From: DYRB01 sp963802205
GTDB lineage: Bacteria > Pseudomonadota > Gammaproteobacteria > Chromatiales > Chromatiaceae
Assembly (NCBI GenBank): GCA_963802205.1
Contig: CAWDHW010000005.1
Span: 62,001-126,000 of the forward strand
Direction of reading: 5' to 3'
DNA: 64,000 nt
Shown here one piece after another: positions 28,201 to 37,083 of the stretch. How positions within the stretch are numbered: the first letter of the stretch is position 1; the number at the start of each line of letters is the position of its first letter. The notes beneath the pieces are model-generated. The model was not told the origin of the DNA. It saw nothing but the letters and a program-made list of their open reading frames with translations, and made no database searches. The position numbers and the translations under genes are program-made.

Positions 28201-28884
28201 TCCGCGCGCTATCGTCGAATCGAGATGGCCAATGCCCAGGCCGCCGATGTGACAATTGCCATCACAGAGGAGGAGCGGAAAATCCTTCTGTCGGAAGACC
28301 CCGAGCTTGCGGTCGCGGTCATTCCCAATATCCATCCGCTCTACCCCTGCGCGACGCCAGTAGCGGCAAGGCAGGATCTATTCTTCATCGGTGGCTTTAA
28401 CCATATTCCTAATGTGGATGCAGTCCTCTACTTTACACGCGAGATCATGCCACTGGTCCACGAACACCTCCCCGATGTTCGGTTCCATATCGTGGGCAGC
28501 GACATGCCTGAGTCGGTTCTCAAGCTGGCTTCGACCTTGGTCGATCCGATCGGTTACGTACCCGATGTCGCACCCTGGTTCGCAAAATCGCGTATCTTTG
28601 TGGCGCCCTTGAGACACGGTGCCGGTATGAAAGGGAAGGTTGGGCAAAGCCTGAGTTATGGGTTACCCGTCGTGACAACCCGGATTGGCGCGGAAGGCAT
28701 CGGCTTGACCCACGAGGTGGACGCCCTAATTGCCGATGATCCGGTGGCTTTCGCGGCGGCGATTCAACGTCTCTATACCGATACCTCTCTTTGGGAACGA
28801 ATATCAGCGGCGGGCCAGGACCTGATTCGCCGGCGCTATTCGCCGGAGGCCGTTGCCAAAATGTTACGGCCGCTCGTTGACTGA
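22287..28884 (+). CDS. Giant multidomain glycosyltransferase with 38-residue repeat array (one frameshift)
   Basis: If one frameshift near 26147 is repaired, this is a single protein of about 2,198 residues. Order: degenerate PIG-L deacetylase-like domain (20-235), GT2 domain with VSVVIRTTNRDE and FLDDDDWF (about 250-455), a 28-residue-repeat coiled coil (536-731), and about 26 repeats of the pattern FDxxWYLxxNPDVxxxxxNPLxHYLxxGxxEGRDPHPL (810-1790). The C-terminus is GT4-like (1838-2198), with YDTVDLHWIRFERG, GGFNHIPNVDA and FVAPLRHGAGMKGKVGQSL. It probably builds a surface glycan, with the repeats as a scaffold. The start is uncertain (ATG 22272 is an alternative). No homologue function can be assigned from sequence. 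Confidence 0.8.
23894..24481 (+). repeat. Seven tandem 84-bp units encoding a 28-residue coiled-coil repeat
   Basis: Units start at 23894, 23978, 24062, 24146, 24230, 24314 and 24398. Each encodes a version of RLADxERLxHALxDRxHRIADLE followed by TQVSA. Units three to five are closest to each other. The 28-residue period is four heptads, so the segment should form a long parallel coiled coil linking the GT2 domain to the repeat array. Confidence 0.85.
24931..27211 (+). repeat. Four tandem 570-bp units, three nearly identical
   Basis: Unit 0 (24931-25500) is diverged. Unit 1 (25501-26070), unit 2 (26071-26641) and unit 3 (26642-27211) are almost identical. Each encodes five 38-residue repeats (190 residues). 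Units 1 and 3 show no difference over the first 517 bases. Unit 2 differs at a 1-base insertion (AGTCC to AACTCC, near 26147) and at two substitutions (26398, 26440). Further single repeats flank the array on both sides. Confidence 0.9.
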
Positions 28885-28938
28885 AGCGATGGGCCGGAAG
28901 CGGTCGTCTCTCACACGTTCTCCACCTCGGGATATTTT

Positions 28939-29680
28939 ATGCCGGAAGTCGAAAACAACCGGGTCCTGGTGATCGGCGTTTATGTGCCAGCCGTCCCCCA
29001 CAATGCCATGCCTATCTCCGCAGAGCTGCTAGGTTCGCAACGCTGGGATGTCGATTTGCGCTGGGCGACCGTCGGCGATGGCCCCGTTCCTGACGAATTG
29101 CGAGCGATCACTGTTCTGCAAATGTCGGAGCGCATCTCAAAGTTCTCGCTCCTCAATCGCCTGCTCGCCGGGATCGATCTCGATCGTTATGCCATGCTCG
29201 TTGTCGTCGATGATGACATTGATCTTCCCACGGGATTTCTCGATCGCTTTCTCACGCACCAGATGGCCCATGACCTTACCCTGGCGCAACCGGCGCGCAC
29301 CCATGACAGTTACATCGACCATTATTTCGTCGCACAACTGCTTGGCGTCAGCCGCACGTCGGACGCGCTTCGTGGAGATTGGGCCACTCTTCTGCTTGCG
29401 CCACGATGGGTTCCCTCTCCTCCTGCCCTTTGATGAAGCAGCGCCGATGGGTTGGGGACTGGACTTTGTCTGGCCCGTTCAATTGGAAGCGCGGGGCTGT
29501 CGACTGGGAATCATCGATGCGACGCCCGTGCGGCATGCGATGCGTAAGCCCGTGGCGAACTATGACTACCAGCAGACTAACGAGGGCATGATTCGCTTTC
29601 TTGCGCAGTCTGCGCATCTTCCCCATGCGCTGGCTTTCCGCGCCCTGGAGACCTACCCCTTGTGTGAGGGGCGTTCGTGA
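28939..29680 (+). pseudogene. DUF707-like GT-A fold protein, frameshifted
   Basis: Frame one (28939-29360) encodes RVLVIGVYVPAVPHNAMPI, then YAMLVVVDDDIDLPTGFLD and TLAQPARTHDSYIDHYF. The sequence continues in another frame from about 29360 with TRFVEIGPLFCLRHDGFPL, MGWGLDFVWPVQLEARG and LGIIDATPVRHAMRKPV. The DDD motif, QPA, TRFVEI and WGLD pattern fits the DUF707 group of putative glycosyltransferases. One extra base near 29358 explains the break; without it the protein would be about 246 residues. The stop overlaps the GTG of the next gene, which argues for a once intact operon. Confidence 0.7.
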
Positions 29681-30627
29681 ATCCGTCGGTGCCGTTAGCT
29701 CATCTTCATTCAGACGCAATGAGCAGCGCCTTGAAGCCAGTCGCGCCACCTCACGAACCACCGCTGATCGGCGTGGTAATTTGCACATACAACCGCGCCC
29801 CCTTGCTCGGACAGGCCTTGGGTGCCCTCTGCGGGCAGACACTCGGTCCCGATCGGTTCGAAGTGGTCGTTATCGACGATGGCTCCACTGACGACACTCG
29901 CACCGTGGTCGAGCACTTTGCTGCCATCCTCAACCTGCGTTATGCCTACCAGGCAAACTCTGGGCTGGCGACAGGCAAGAACCATGGCCTATTCCTGACG
30001 AGCGCACCGTTGGTGGCCTTCCTCGACGACGACGACGTATTGGACAGCCGCTGTCTCGAGGAGCACTACCTGACCCATCAGCGCTACCCGCTGCCCCACG
30101 ATGCGGTCCTGGGCTATACCGGACTGGCTCTGGAACCGTCGCGATCTCCCTTGATGCGCTACGTTACAGAGATTGGTTGTCAGCTTTTCTACTATCCGTC
30201 GCTTACTCCGGACTCGGTGCTCGATTTCAGCTACTTCTGGGGCGGACGATCCTCCTGCAAGCGCGCTTTTCTGCTCGAACATGGCATCTTTAATCCCCTC
30301 TTTCGTTTTGGGGCCGAAGACATTGAGCTGGGCTTTCGGCTCCAATCGCAAGGTCTGCGCGTGATTTATAATTCTCGCGCCATCAGTCACATGATCCGCA
30401 CGCTCAGCTTTGAGGATTTCTGCCGGCGCTGTTATCTTCAAGGGCGTTCGAATTGGGTCTTCAGCCAACTGCATCCGCAAAGCATCGTGCGGGCCTGGGC
30501 GCAAATCGATGGCATCGAGAGCGAGTGGGCATCGCTTGAGCCTCGCTTCGACGTGCTCATGCAGAGCGGCACGCGGGCTCGACCGGTACGCGCAGGCTCG
30601 TACTCAGGCCGACCTACCATTGGATGA
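29677..30627 (+). CDS. GT2 glycosyltransferase with galactosyltransferase-type C-terminal domain
   Basis: The catalytic domain starts IGVVICTYNRAPLLGQAL (about residue 28) and has VVIDDGSTDDT, TGKNHGL and the metal motif FLDDDDVLD. The later FSYFWGGRSSCKRAF and FGAEDIELGFRLQSQG match the C-terminal domain shared with GT7 enzymes. It probably adds one sugar to a surface glycan. The last 20 residues (after EPRFDVLMQSG) look out of frame. The neighbouring frames give LDRYAQARTQADLPLDELAV (30578-30640) and HRAYAAAFSANRIRGTIERM (30643 on), so the native C-terminus probably continued to about 30720. GTG 29677 overlaps the preceding stop. Confidence 0.75.
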   Translation: MNPSVPLAHLHSDAMSSALKPVAPPHEPPLIGVVICTYNRAPLLGQALGALCGQTLGPDRFEVVVIDDGSTDDTRTVVEHFAAILNLRYAYQANSGLATGKNHGLFLTSAPLVAFLDDDDVLDSRCLEEHYLTHQRYPLPHDAVLGYTGLALEPSRSPLMRYVTEIGCQLFYYPSLTPDSVLDFSYFWGGRSSCKRAFLLEHGIFNPLFRFGAEDIELGFRLQSQGLRVIYNSRAISHMIRTLSFEDFCRRCYLQGRSNWVFSQLHPQSIVRAWAQIDGIESEWASLEPRFDVLMQSGTRARPVRAGSYSGRPTIG

Positions 30628-30906
30628 GCTCGCGGTCCGCTGTTGCATCGTGCCTACGCCGCCGCTTTTAGTGCCAATCGCATCCGCGGCACCATCGAGC
30701 GGATGCGCGAAGACGAGGCGGCACTACGCGCCGGGCAAGCGGCGGAGACGCAGAGACAGGAACCGCTACCTCGTCCTGGCGACTCTGGGGCGCTCATCAT
30801 CCGGGCCTTCGCTGATGTTGAAGGCTATCGGACCTTCAGCGCGACTGAGACAATGGAACCCAGTGCGATCGAGGCCGGCGTCATTGCCGACGGGCAATCG
30901 TGCTAG

Positions 30907-31638
30907 GTTCCTGGCTTCTGTCATGTCTGCGATCGGCCGACGCTCTTTAGCTTGGACTTTACCCACGCCTTTCCGCTGAATGGTCAGATCGTCCCGAATT
31001 GGCGTGAGACCCTAATCTGTCCGGGCTGTGGCCTGAACAATCGCATGCGTGCGGCGATCCATCTCTTCGAGGAGGTATTTCGTCCGGTCCACGACGCCAC
31101 CGTCTATCTCACCGAGCAGTCAACGTCCCTCTTCAAGCTGTTGCATGCCCGCTATCCAGGCGCTATCGGCAGCGAGTACTTGGGCGAAGACATCGCACGT
31201 GGGTCAACGAACGAGAAAGTGCTTCGTCATGAAGATATCACTCGTTTGAGCTTCGCCGATGCGGCACTCGACTATGTATTGTCCTTCGACGTACTCGAGC
31301 ACGTCCCAAGTTACCTCGCCGCTCTCGCCGAACTCCACCGTGTTCTGCGCCCTGGAGGCGGCCTACTGCTGAGCGTCCCCTTTCGGCCCGATTCGGACGA
31401 GACCTTGGTCCGCGCCCGTATCGAGGAGGACGGCACCATCACACATCTCATGCCTCCCGAGTACCACGGCGATCCGCTTCGCGCCGAGGGCTGTCTGAGC
31501 TTTTATCAATTCGGTTGGGACCTCTTGCGAGACCTCGGTGCCGCCGGCTTCACTGACGTGCGGGCGCTCCACTATCGCTCAGAGCGATTCGGCTACCTCG
31601 GCAGGGATCCCTTGATCCTCGCCGCGCGGCGCGCATGA
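30907..31638 (+). pseudogene. Zinc-ribbon class I SAM methyltransferase, N-terminus interrupted
   Basis: The frame encodes FCHVCDRPTLF, then PNWRETLICPGCGLNNRMRA, a two-CxxC zinc ribbon typical of a family of glycan-cluster methyltransferases. A SAM domain follows with YVLSFDVLEHVPSYLAAL and HRVLRPGGGLLLSVPF. An in-frame TAG at 30904-30906 lies just before the first CxxC, and no ATG or GTG follows it upstream of the domain. A TTG at 30952 would give a 228-residue protein lacking the first zinc knuckle. Either the TAG is an error or the gene is damaged. It lies in line with the preceding GT2 gene. Confidence 0.65.
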
Positions 31639-31943
31639 AATCTGCTACTCGATTGCCCTAACCGGGTTTGGCTCCTGCACGGAGACTCGATTGCCATGTT
31701 TTTTAGGATGCCGCCCGGCCGCAGGACGCATCGCCGAGGCTGGAAACGGCCTTGTCCTTTCCCTGTGGTGCGGCTAACATCGAGCACATCTTGGTGAAAC
31801 TGCTATCCATGTTTGTTGCGCCCTTCTGAGGGGCCCATACTTGAGGGGCCAAATTCCTGAGGGTGAGACCTGCATACATCGAGTCGATCGATTTTAGATG
31901 AAGACCTTCTTCAATATAAATAACTTAGGAGTATAGGCGAAAG
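31639..31943. other. Gap between GC-rich and AT-rich parts of the island
   Basis: I see no gene in these 305 bases. Composition shifts from GC-rich to AT-rich within it. A short direct repeat (CTGAGGGGCC with variants) occurs three times around 31827-31864. The final 20 bases contain the AGGAG ribosome site of the next gene. Confidence 0.5.
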
Positions 31944-32705
31944 ATGAGCAGCCTCAGTGGATCTTTTATAGTTGATCTCATTTTTTCTGACCTGCCACAG
32001 GTCCATGTAGATCTCGGAAACCCTGATGGCGGTGTTTGGAGGACTGAGCGCGCTTGCTATGAGCTCATTGCGAATCGATGTCATGATCAATCAATGACGC
32101 TTGAGACGGGGCTTGGTTTGTCCACTGTTCTGTTCACTCGAATCGGTACGCACCACACATGCATCGCACCATGGAAAAGCGAAGTCGAGAAGATGTTTTC
32201 GTATTTTCAGGAAAAGCGGATTTCAACGGATCGATTGACTATTATTCAGGGTTTTAGTGATAAAGTCCTCCCGATGTTGCCATCGTCGGAGCTTGACCTT
32301 GTTCTCATCGACGGCGGTCACGGTTTTCCGACGCCAATTATTGACTGGTATTTTGCCGGTGGACGCCTGCGCGAAGGGGGGACATTGGTGATCGACGACG
32401 TTCACCTACCTGCGGTTAGGGCTTTGCTTCGCTATATCGACACAGATAAAAGATGGAAAAACATTGCAGTAACCGAGAAATGGGTCGCGTATGAGAGACT
32501 TGGCCAAGGATCTCTCCGCGAAGAGCATACGGAACAGGCATCACTGAGTTTTGACCCGATAAACCGGCCACCGAAATGGGTGTCTGACGAAGTAGCCGAG
32601 CGGGGCATCAGCCGCACCAGGGCCGGTCCCCTGCACAAACCGAGGTCGGGAGCGAGTCCTTTTTCAACGCATGGCCATGGCGGGCGACGCTCGGACGCCT
32701 GCTAA
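31944..32705 (+). CDS. Class I SAM-dependent methyltransferase, Methyltransf_24 type
   Basis: A 253-residue protein. The SAM-binding region reads LETGLGLSTVLF, and the core continues with LDLVLIDGGHGFPTPIIDW and GGTLVIDDVHLPAVRAL. This is the pattern of small-molecule or sugar methyltransferases in Methyltransf_24. Codon use is AT-rich, unlike the neighbours on the left. The last 50 residues (after SFDPINRPPKW) turn GC- and Arg-rich and look like read-through into foreign sequence, so the natural C-terminus may be lost. Its sugar substrate is unknown. AGGAG lies 12 bases before the ATG. Confidence 0.72.
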   Translation: MSSLSGSFIVDLIFSDLPQVHVDLGNPDGGVWRTERACYELIANRCHDQSMTLETGLGLSTVLFTRIGTHHTCIAPWKSEVEKMFSYFQEKRISTDRLTIIQGFSDKVLPMLPSSELDLVLIDGGHGFPTPIIDWYFAGGRLREGGTLVIDDVHLPAVRALLRYIDTDKRWKNIAVTEKWVAYERLGQGSLREEHTEQASLSFDPINRPPKWVSDEVAERGISRTRAGPLHKPRSGASPFSTHGHGGRRSDAC

Positions 32706-32905
32706 GTCCGGGTTACCTACCCAACCGAGGATTCGATTCCTGTCCCGCCCGGCATCCTGGGTCTCACCGCACCTTGTCACCAACCACACAGGATTTTTAA
32801 CTACCGCGCGCGCCGATACGTGTTCTTGACGATGCTCGCAGTGGTTCGAATAATCCGGTTAGCTTTGTAGGGCTTTTAACTCTTTAGTCATGGGAGCGGT
32901 GTCAG

Positions 32906-34855
32906 ATGTCAGCCATTAATGTTGGAGGTAGAAAGAATAAAATATTACTCGCTGGAATTATCTTGTTCTTTGTTTTCGCTAATCTGCTCTGGTTTCGCAG
33001 CGACTTAGCTCCTCCCATGTGGGACCAATCCCACTACTTGTTAACCAGCGAACACCTATACCACATTCTTACCGATCAGGGTGTACTGCCTTTTTTTTAT
33101 GCTTACACGAATGCGCTAGGAACTAAAGCGCCTCTCATAACGATTCTTCCGATCCCTTTTTATCACATTTTCGGTGATACGTACTCAAGTGCGCTTTACG
33201 TCAACCTTCTTTTTTTGGTTGTGTGCAGTGTATATTTGTATAAATTGACATCGATCTTTTCAATGCAAGGAAAGTGCTCTAATAAGTGTTTTTATACTTA
33301 ATTCTTTTCCCTTGGCATTTGCGATGTCAAGAGAGTTCTTGGTCGAATACGGGCTTATGACGTTTGTGGTTGCATGGATGTATCATGCCCTCAAGTTAGC
33401 CTCAAATAACAGAAGAGCTGACGCCTGCGCTCTCGGCATTGTTCTGGGCTTGGGCATGTTAATGAAGTTCAGCTTTGTTTTGTACGTTGCCTTCCCTACA
33501 TTATTCCTTATTTTCCTCCGCGCCTACGAGCTAAAAAGACTGCCTGAAGACTGGAAAATAAATCTATTTACAATTTCTTTTATCGCAATCCTTATTGCTG
33601 GCGTTTGGTATTTTCAGAATATTCTGAACATTGCCAACTTTGTTCTTACCTCAGGCTATGGCGATTTCGCAAAAGACTTATGGCACTGGGGATGTTTTTA
33701 CCATCTCTGCGATAAAGTTATACTGGATTGATCTTATAAATAACGGAATATCTTTTTACTATTTTCTGGCACTCTTTCTCACGATAAGTATCTGGATTAT
33801 TTCAGCTCGCTTCTCAAAGACCCGCAAAGAGGATAACCATATCCAATCAATGCATTATATTTTTTTATTTATCTGGCTCATCGTCCCATTCATTATTTTT
33901 ACGTTCGCGGTAAATAAGGATTACCGCTATATCCTTCCTATTCTTCCAGCCCTTGCGATATTCGGTGGTATTGCTTTCTATCGATTGGCTTCAAATAAGT
34001 ATAGGCTGATCTCTCCTTTTCTTTTATTGATTTTTCCCCTGCTCAACTATTTTTATGTTTCATTCGAGATCCCTGCTGTGATAGGCTATTATAAGTGGGG
34101 GCCATTTATATTACTTGGAGAGGGTCTTGGTTACGCTCATTCTCCGAGGAAGCAATTATGGCCGAACTTGCAACTGTCAGACTTGATTCAAAGGGACATC
34201 GAGGGTGGTGACGCAGTCAGAGATAAAGTTGTGGTTACTCTTCTTTTTGACCATCCTTATATGAATCAACTTACATTAGCCTACTATGCTACGAATCAAA
34301 AAAATATTACATTTGAAACAGTCGACTATTTACAAGAAGGATACGATTGAAGATGTCGTAAACAAGATATCGAATGTTTCCGATTATCTTGTGATTAAGT
34401 CCGATAAACTTGGGCCGGATTTTTCTAACGCGAAGAACAGGCAAATAATATCGACTTTTAACAAGGGCGGGTTGCCTTTCGGATACCTGGCGACGTTGCC
34501 CCTACCTGATGATACCGTTCTCAATATCTTTAAAAGGAAAGCGAGCGGTTCTTTAGCGTTCGAACAACCTTTGGTCCTATCGAGCATTGGCCCTTCGAGC
34601 ACAGAGATGGGCAAAGGATTCAACCTGCAACCTAATGGCGAAAGCGCGATGTGGGCCCAAGGAGAAAACATTACGGCGTCGACCGTCATCGTTTTCAACA
34701 ATGTGCACCTTCACGGCTATCCATCCGGAAAACAAAATTCCATCACTACCCCCGTGCCGGACACTTTATTTGCGTCACCCGGGGAGTTTTCCGTATACCT
34801 TTTAGACACCAAGACTGGTGCAAAATCTAATGAGGTATATTTTCAGGTCAAATGA
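32906..34855 (+). pseudogene. AT-rich GT39-like membrane glycosyltransferase, broken by three frameshifts
   Basis: Four successive frames form one protein of about 650 residues. 32906-33267 gives an N-terminal helix and PPMWDQSHYLLTSEHLYHI, the catalytic-loop Asp region of GT39 enzymes. From 33268 the frame continues with LISVFILNSFPLAFAMSREF and further membrane helices. From about 33693 it reads DVFTISAIKLYWIDLINNG and helices up to 34340. The last part, from about 34340 to 34855, is a soluble domain ending in an Ig-like strand pattern (PDTLFASPGEFSVYLLDTK). Removing or adding one base at each junction restores it. The whole tract is AT-rich, suggesting transfer. Confidence 0.7.
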
Positions 34856-34873
34856 ATTTATTGGAGTGAGCCT

Positions 34874-36310
34874 GTGCCACATCTGAAGCGATTCACGGCC
34901 GAAGCCTCAGACTACCGTGAGATTCGCCAGGAGTTCTGGGGTCGTGTCAATTTCGGGCCCAAGTCTTGGGGTGGTTATTATCGGTCACGGCTGTGCATCA
35001 TCTACCAGCACATCATCCCACCCGGTGCGCGCGTGCTTGAGATCGGTTGCGGTCGCGGCGACTTGCTGGCGGCGGTGAAACCCGCGATTGGGGTGGGTGT
35101 CGATTTCTCTCCTGAAATTCTGGAGGTGGCACGCGGGTCCCACCCGGCGCTGCAATTCCTCGTGGCGGATGCGCATGCGCTCGATCTCGACCCGCAAACC
35201 TTCGATTACGTGATTCTCTCCGACCTCGTCAACGATCTTTGGGACGTCCAGACGATGCTCGGAGAGGTACGTCGTTATTGCGCGGCGCATACCCGTCTCG
35301 TTTTCAATTTCCATAGTTATTTGTGGAGTGGTCCGTTGCGGCTGGCACAGAGGCTGGGGGTCGCCAGACCGACGCTTCCGCAGAACTGGCTGACCCGGCA
35401 CGACATGGCCAATTTGCTGGAAATCGCGGGCTTTCAGCCGTTGCGGGCATGGCAAGAGGTGCTTGCGCCCTTGCGGGTGCCGGTGGCCTCTGACTTCGCC
35501 AATCGCTATCTCGCCAAGATTTGGCCATTCCGCTTTCTCGACTTGGCCGGACTGATGGTGGCGCGCCCCATGGGTGCGTCTATACCGAAAGACCCGAGCG
35601 TTTCGGTCGTGGTGGCAGCGCGCAACGAGTCGGGACATATCGATGAACTGTTGGCCCGTATCCCGAACATGGGCAGCGGCACCGAGATTATCTTTGTCGA
35701 GGGTAACTCGACGGACGACACCTACGAGGCCATCGCTCGGGCGATTGCCCGTTACCCGGAGCGTCGCTGCAAGCTGCTGAAGCAGCCCGGCAAGGGCAAA
35801 GGTGACGCCGTACGCGCCGGGTTCACTGCCGCCACCGGTGACATCCTGATGATCCTGGACGCAGATATCACCGTTCCCCCGGAAGACCTGCCTCGCTTCT
35901 ATGCGCTGATGGCCAGCGGGCAAGCGGAATTTGTCAATGGGGTGCGGCTGGTTTATCCCATGGCCGAAGAGGCGATGCAGTTTGCCAACCTGGTCGCCAA
36001 TAAGGCGTTTTCTTGGACCTTCAGTTGGCTCCTTGGCCAGCCCATCCGCGACACATTGTGCGGTACCAAGGTCCTCTGGCGAAGCGATTACGAGCGTATC
36101 GCCCACAACCGCGCCTATTTCGGCGACTTCGATCCGTTCGGCGACTTCGATCTGCTGTTCGGGGCCGCACGGCTCAATCTCAAGATCATGGAAGTCCCGA
36201 TCCGCTATCGGGCACGCCGCTATGGTGAGACCAATATCTCGCGCTGGCGGCACGGCTTGCTGCTCCTGCGGATGGTCGCGTTCGCCGCCCGCCGCATCAA
36301 GTTCGTATGA
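34874..36310 (+). CDS. Fusion of class I SAM methyltransferase and GT2 glycosyltransferase
   Basis: A 478-residue protein. Residues 1-230 are a methyltransferase with VLEIGCGRGDLLAAV and YVILSDLVNDLWDVQTML. Residues 240-478 are a GT2 domain with VSVVVAARNESGHIDELL, EIIFVEGNSTDDTYEAI, KGKGDAVRAGF and the metal motif ILDADITVPPEDL. DTLCGTKVLWRSDY follows, as in dolichyl-phosphate-glucose synthase-like enzymes. The fusion suggests methylation and transfer of the same or adjacent sugars on a lipid carrier. The start GTG is preceded by GGAGTGAG. GC content returns to the genome norm here. Confidence 0.82.
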   Translation: MPHLKRFTAEASDYREIRQEFWGRVNFGPKSWGGYYRSRLCIIYQHIIPPGARVLEIGCGRGDLLAAVKPAIGVGVDFSPEILEVARGSHPALQFLVADAHALDLDPQTFDYVILSDLVNDLWDVQTMLGEVRRYCAAHTRLVFNFHSYLWSGPLRLAQRLGVARPTLPQNWLTRHDMANLLEIAGFQPLRAWQEVLAPLRVPVASDFANRYLAKIWPFRFLDLAGLMVARPMGASIPKDPSVSVVVAARNESGHIDELLARIPNMGSGTEIIFVEGNSTDDTYEAIARAIARYPERRCKLLKQPGKGKGDAVRAGFTAATGDILMILDADITVPPEDLPRFYALMASGQAEFVNGVRLVYPMAEEAMQFANLVANKAFSWTFSWLLGQPIRDTLCGTKVLWRSDYERIAHNRAYFGDFDPFGDFDLLFGAARLNLKIMEVPIRYRARRYGETNISRWRHGLLLLRMVAFAARRIKFV

Positions 36311-36323
36311 ATGCGACCCTGCC

Positions 36324-37083
36324 ATGATCGGACGAATTCTGCAGCACCCACTCACCCGTGGGCTGTCCGTCGATGACCCTCGCACCACGCAGCTACGGCG
36401 GCAAATCATCGCATCCAAGCCGTTTCTGCGCTGCATCTATGCTGAATGGTATACGCTCATTCTCGACGCGCTGGGGGAGCGGCAGAGGGTACTCGAGATT
36501 GGCTCCGGTGCTGGGTACTTCAAGGAGCTATTGCCCCCGTGCCATGACCAGCGAGATCCTCTTGGCGCCCGGAGTCGATCTTATCGCCGACGCTTGTGTG
36601 TTGCCCTTCGCCGACGGCTCGCTCGATGCCATCGCCATGACCGACGTCTTTCACCATATCCCGGACGTTAGCCGCTTCCTGGTGGAGGCCAACCGTTGCC
36701 TGCGAGTCGGTGGCATACTTGTGATGCTGGAGCCCTGGCGCACCCCTTGGTCAGAGTGGGTCTATTCGCGGCTCCACCCGGAGCCCTTCGAGCCTTTGGC
36801 CGGTTGGCAGATCCCGTCTACGGGTCCTCTCTCAGGGGCCAACGGCGCGCTCCCCTGGATCGTCTTCAAACGGGACGAGGCACGCTTCGCGCGGCTATTC
36901 CCCCGCTGGAGAGTCACCCGCATCGCGCCCCTGATGCCCTTTGCCTATCTGTTCTCCGGTGGGGTCTCCATGCGCTCATTAGCCCCGGCTTGGCTCTATC
37001 GTTCTGTGCGTGCAGTCGAATCGCGGCTCAGACAAGACCGCTGGGCCATGTTCGCCCTGATCGAGTTGGAGCTAGGACCATGA
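36324..37083 (+). pseudogene. Class I SAM methyltransferase, frameshifted in a C-run
   Basis: The N-terminal part reads TLILDALGERQRVLEIGSGAG. The downstream frame continues with MTSEILLAPGVDLIADACVLP, DAIAMTDVFHHIPDVSRFL and RCLRVGGILVMLEPWRTPWS. The switch lies in the run of five C at 36534-36538. With four C the sequence reads KELLPRAMTSEILL without interruption, giving about 252 residues. The stop overlaps the ATG of the flippase gene. Probably a polyprenyl-linked sugar methyltransferase; substrate unknown. Confidence 0.75.

Noticed and set aside
31680..31790. Minus-strand phrase VLRPGGIL, as in methyltransferases
   Set aside because: Only eight residues match, with no SAM motif around it; probably chance.
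32715..32755. Sequence resembling a tRNA T-arm (GATTCGATTCCTG), possibly an att-site tRNA fragment
   Set aside because: The T stem does not pair properly and no acceptor or anticodon arm is present.
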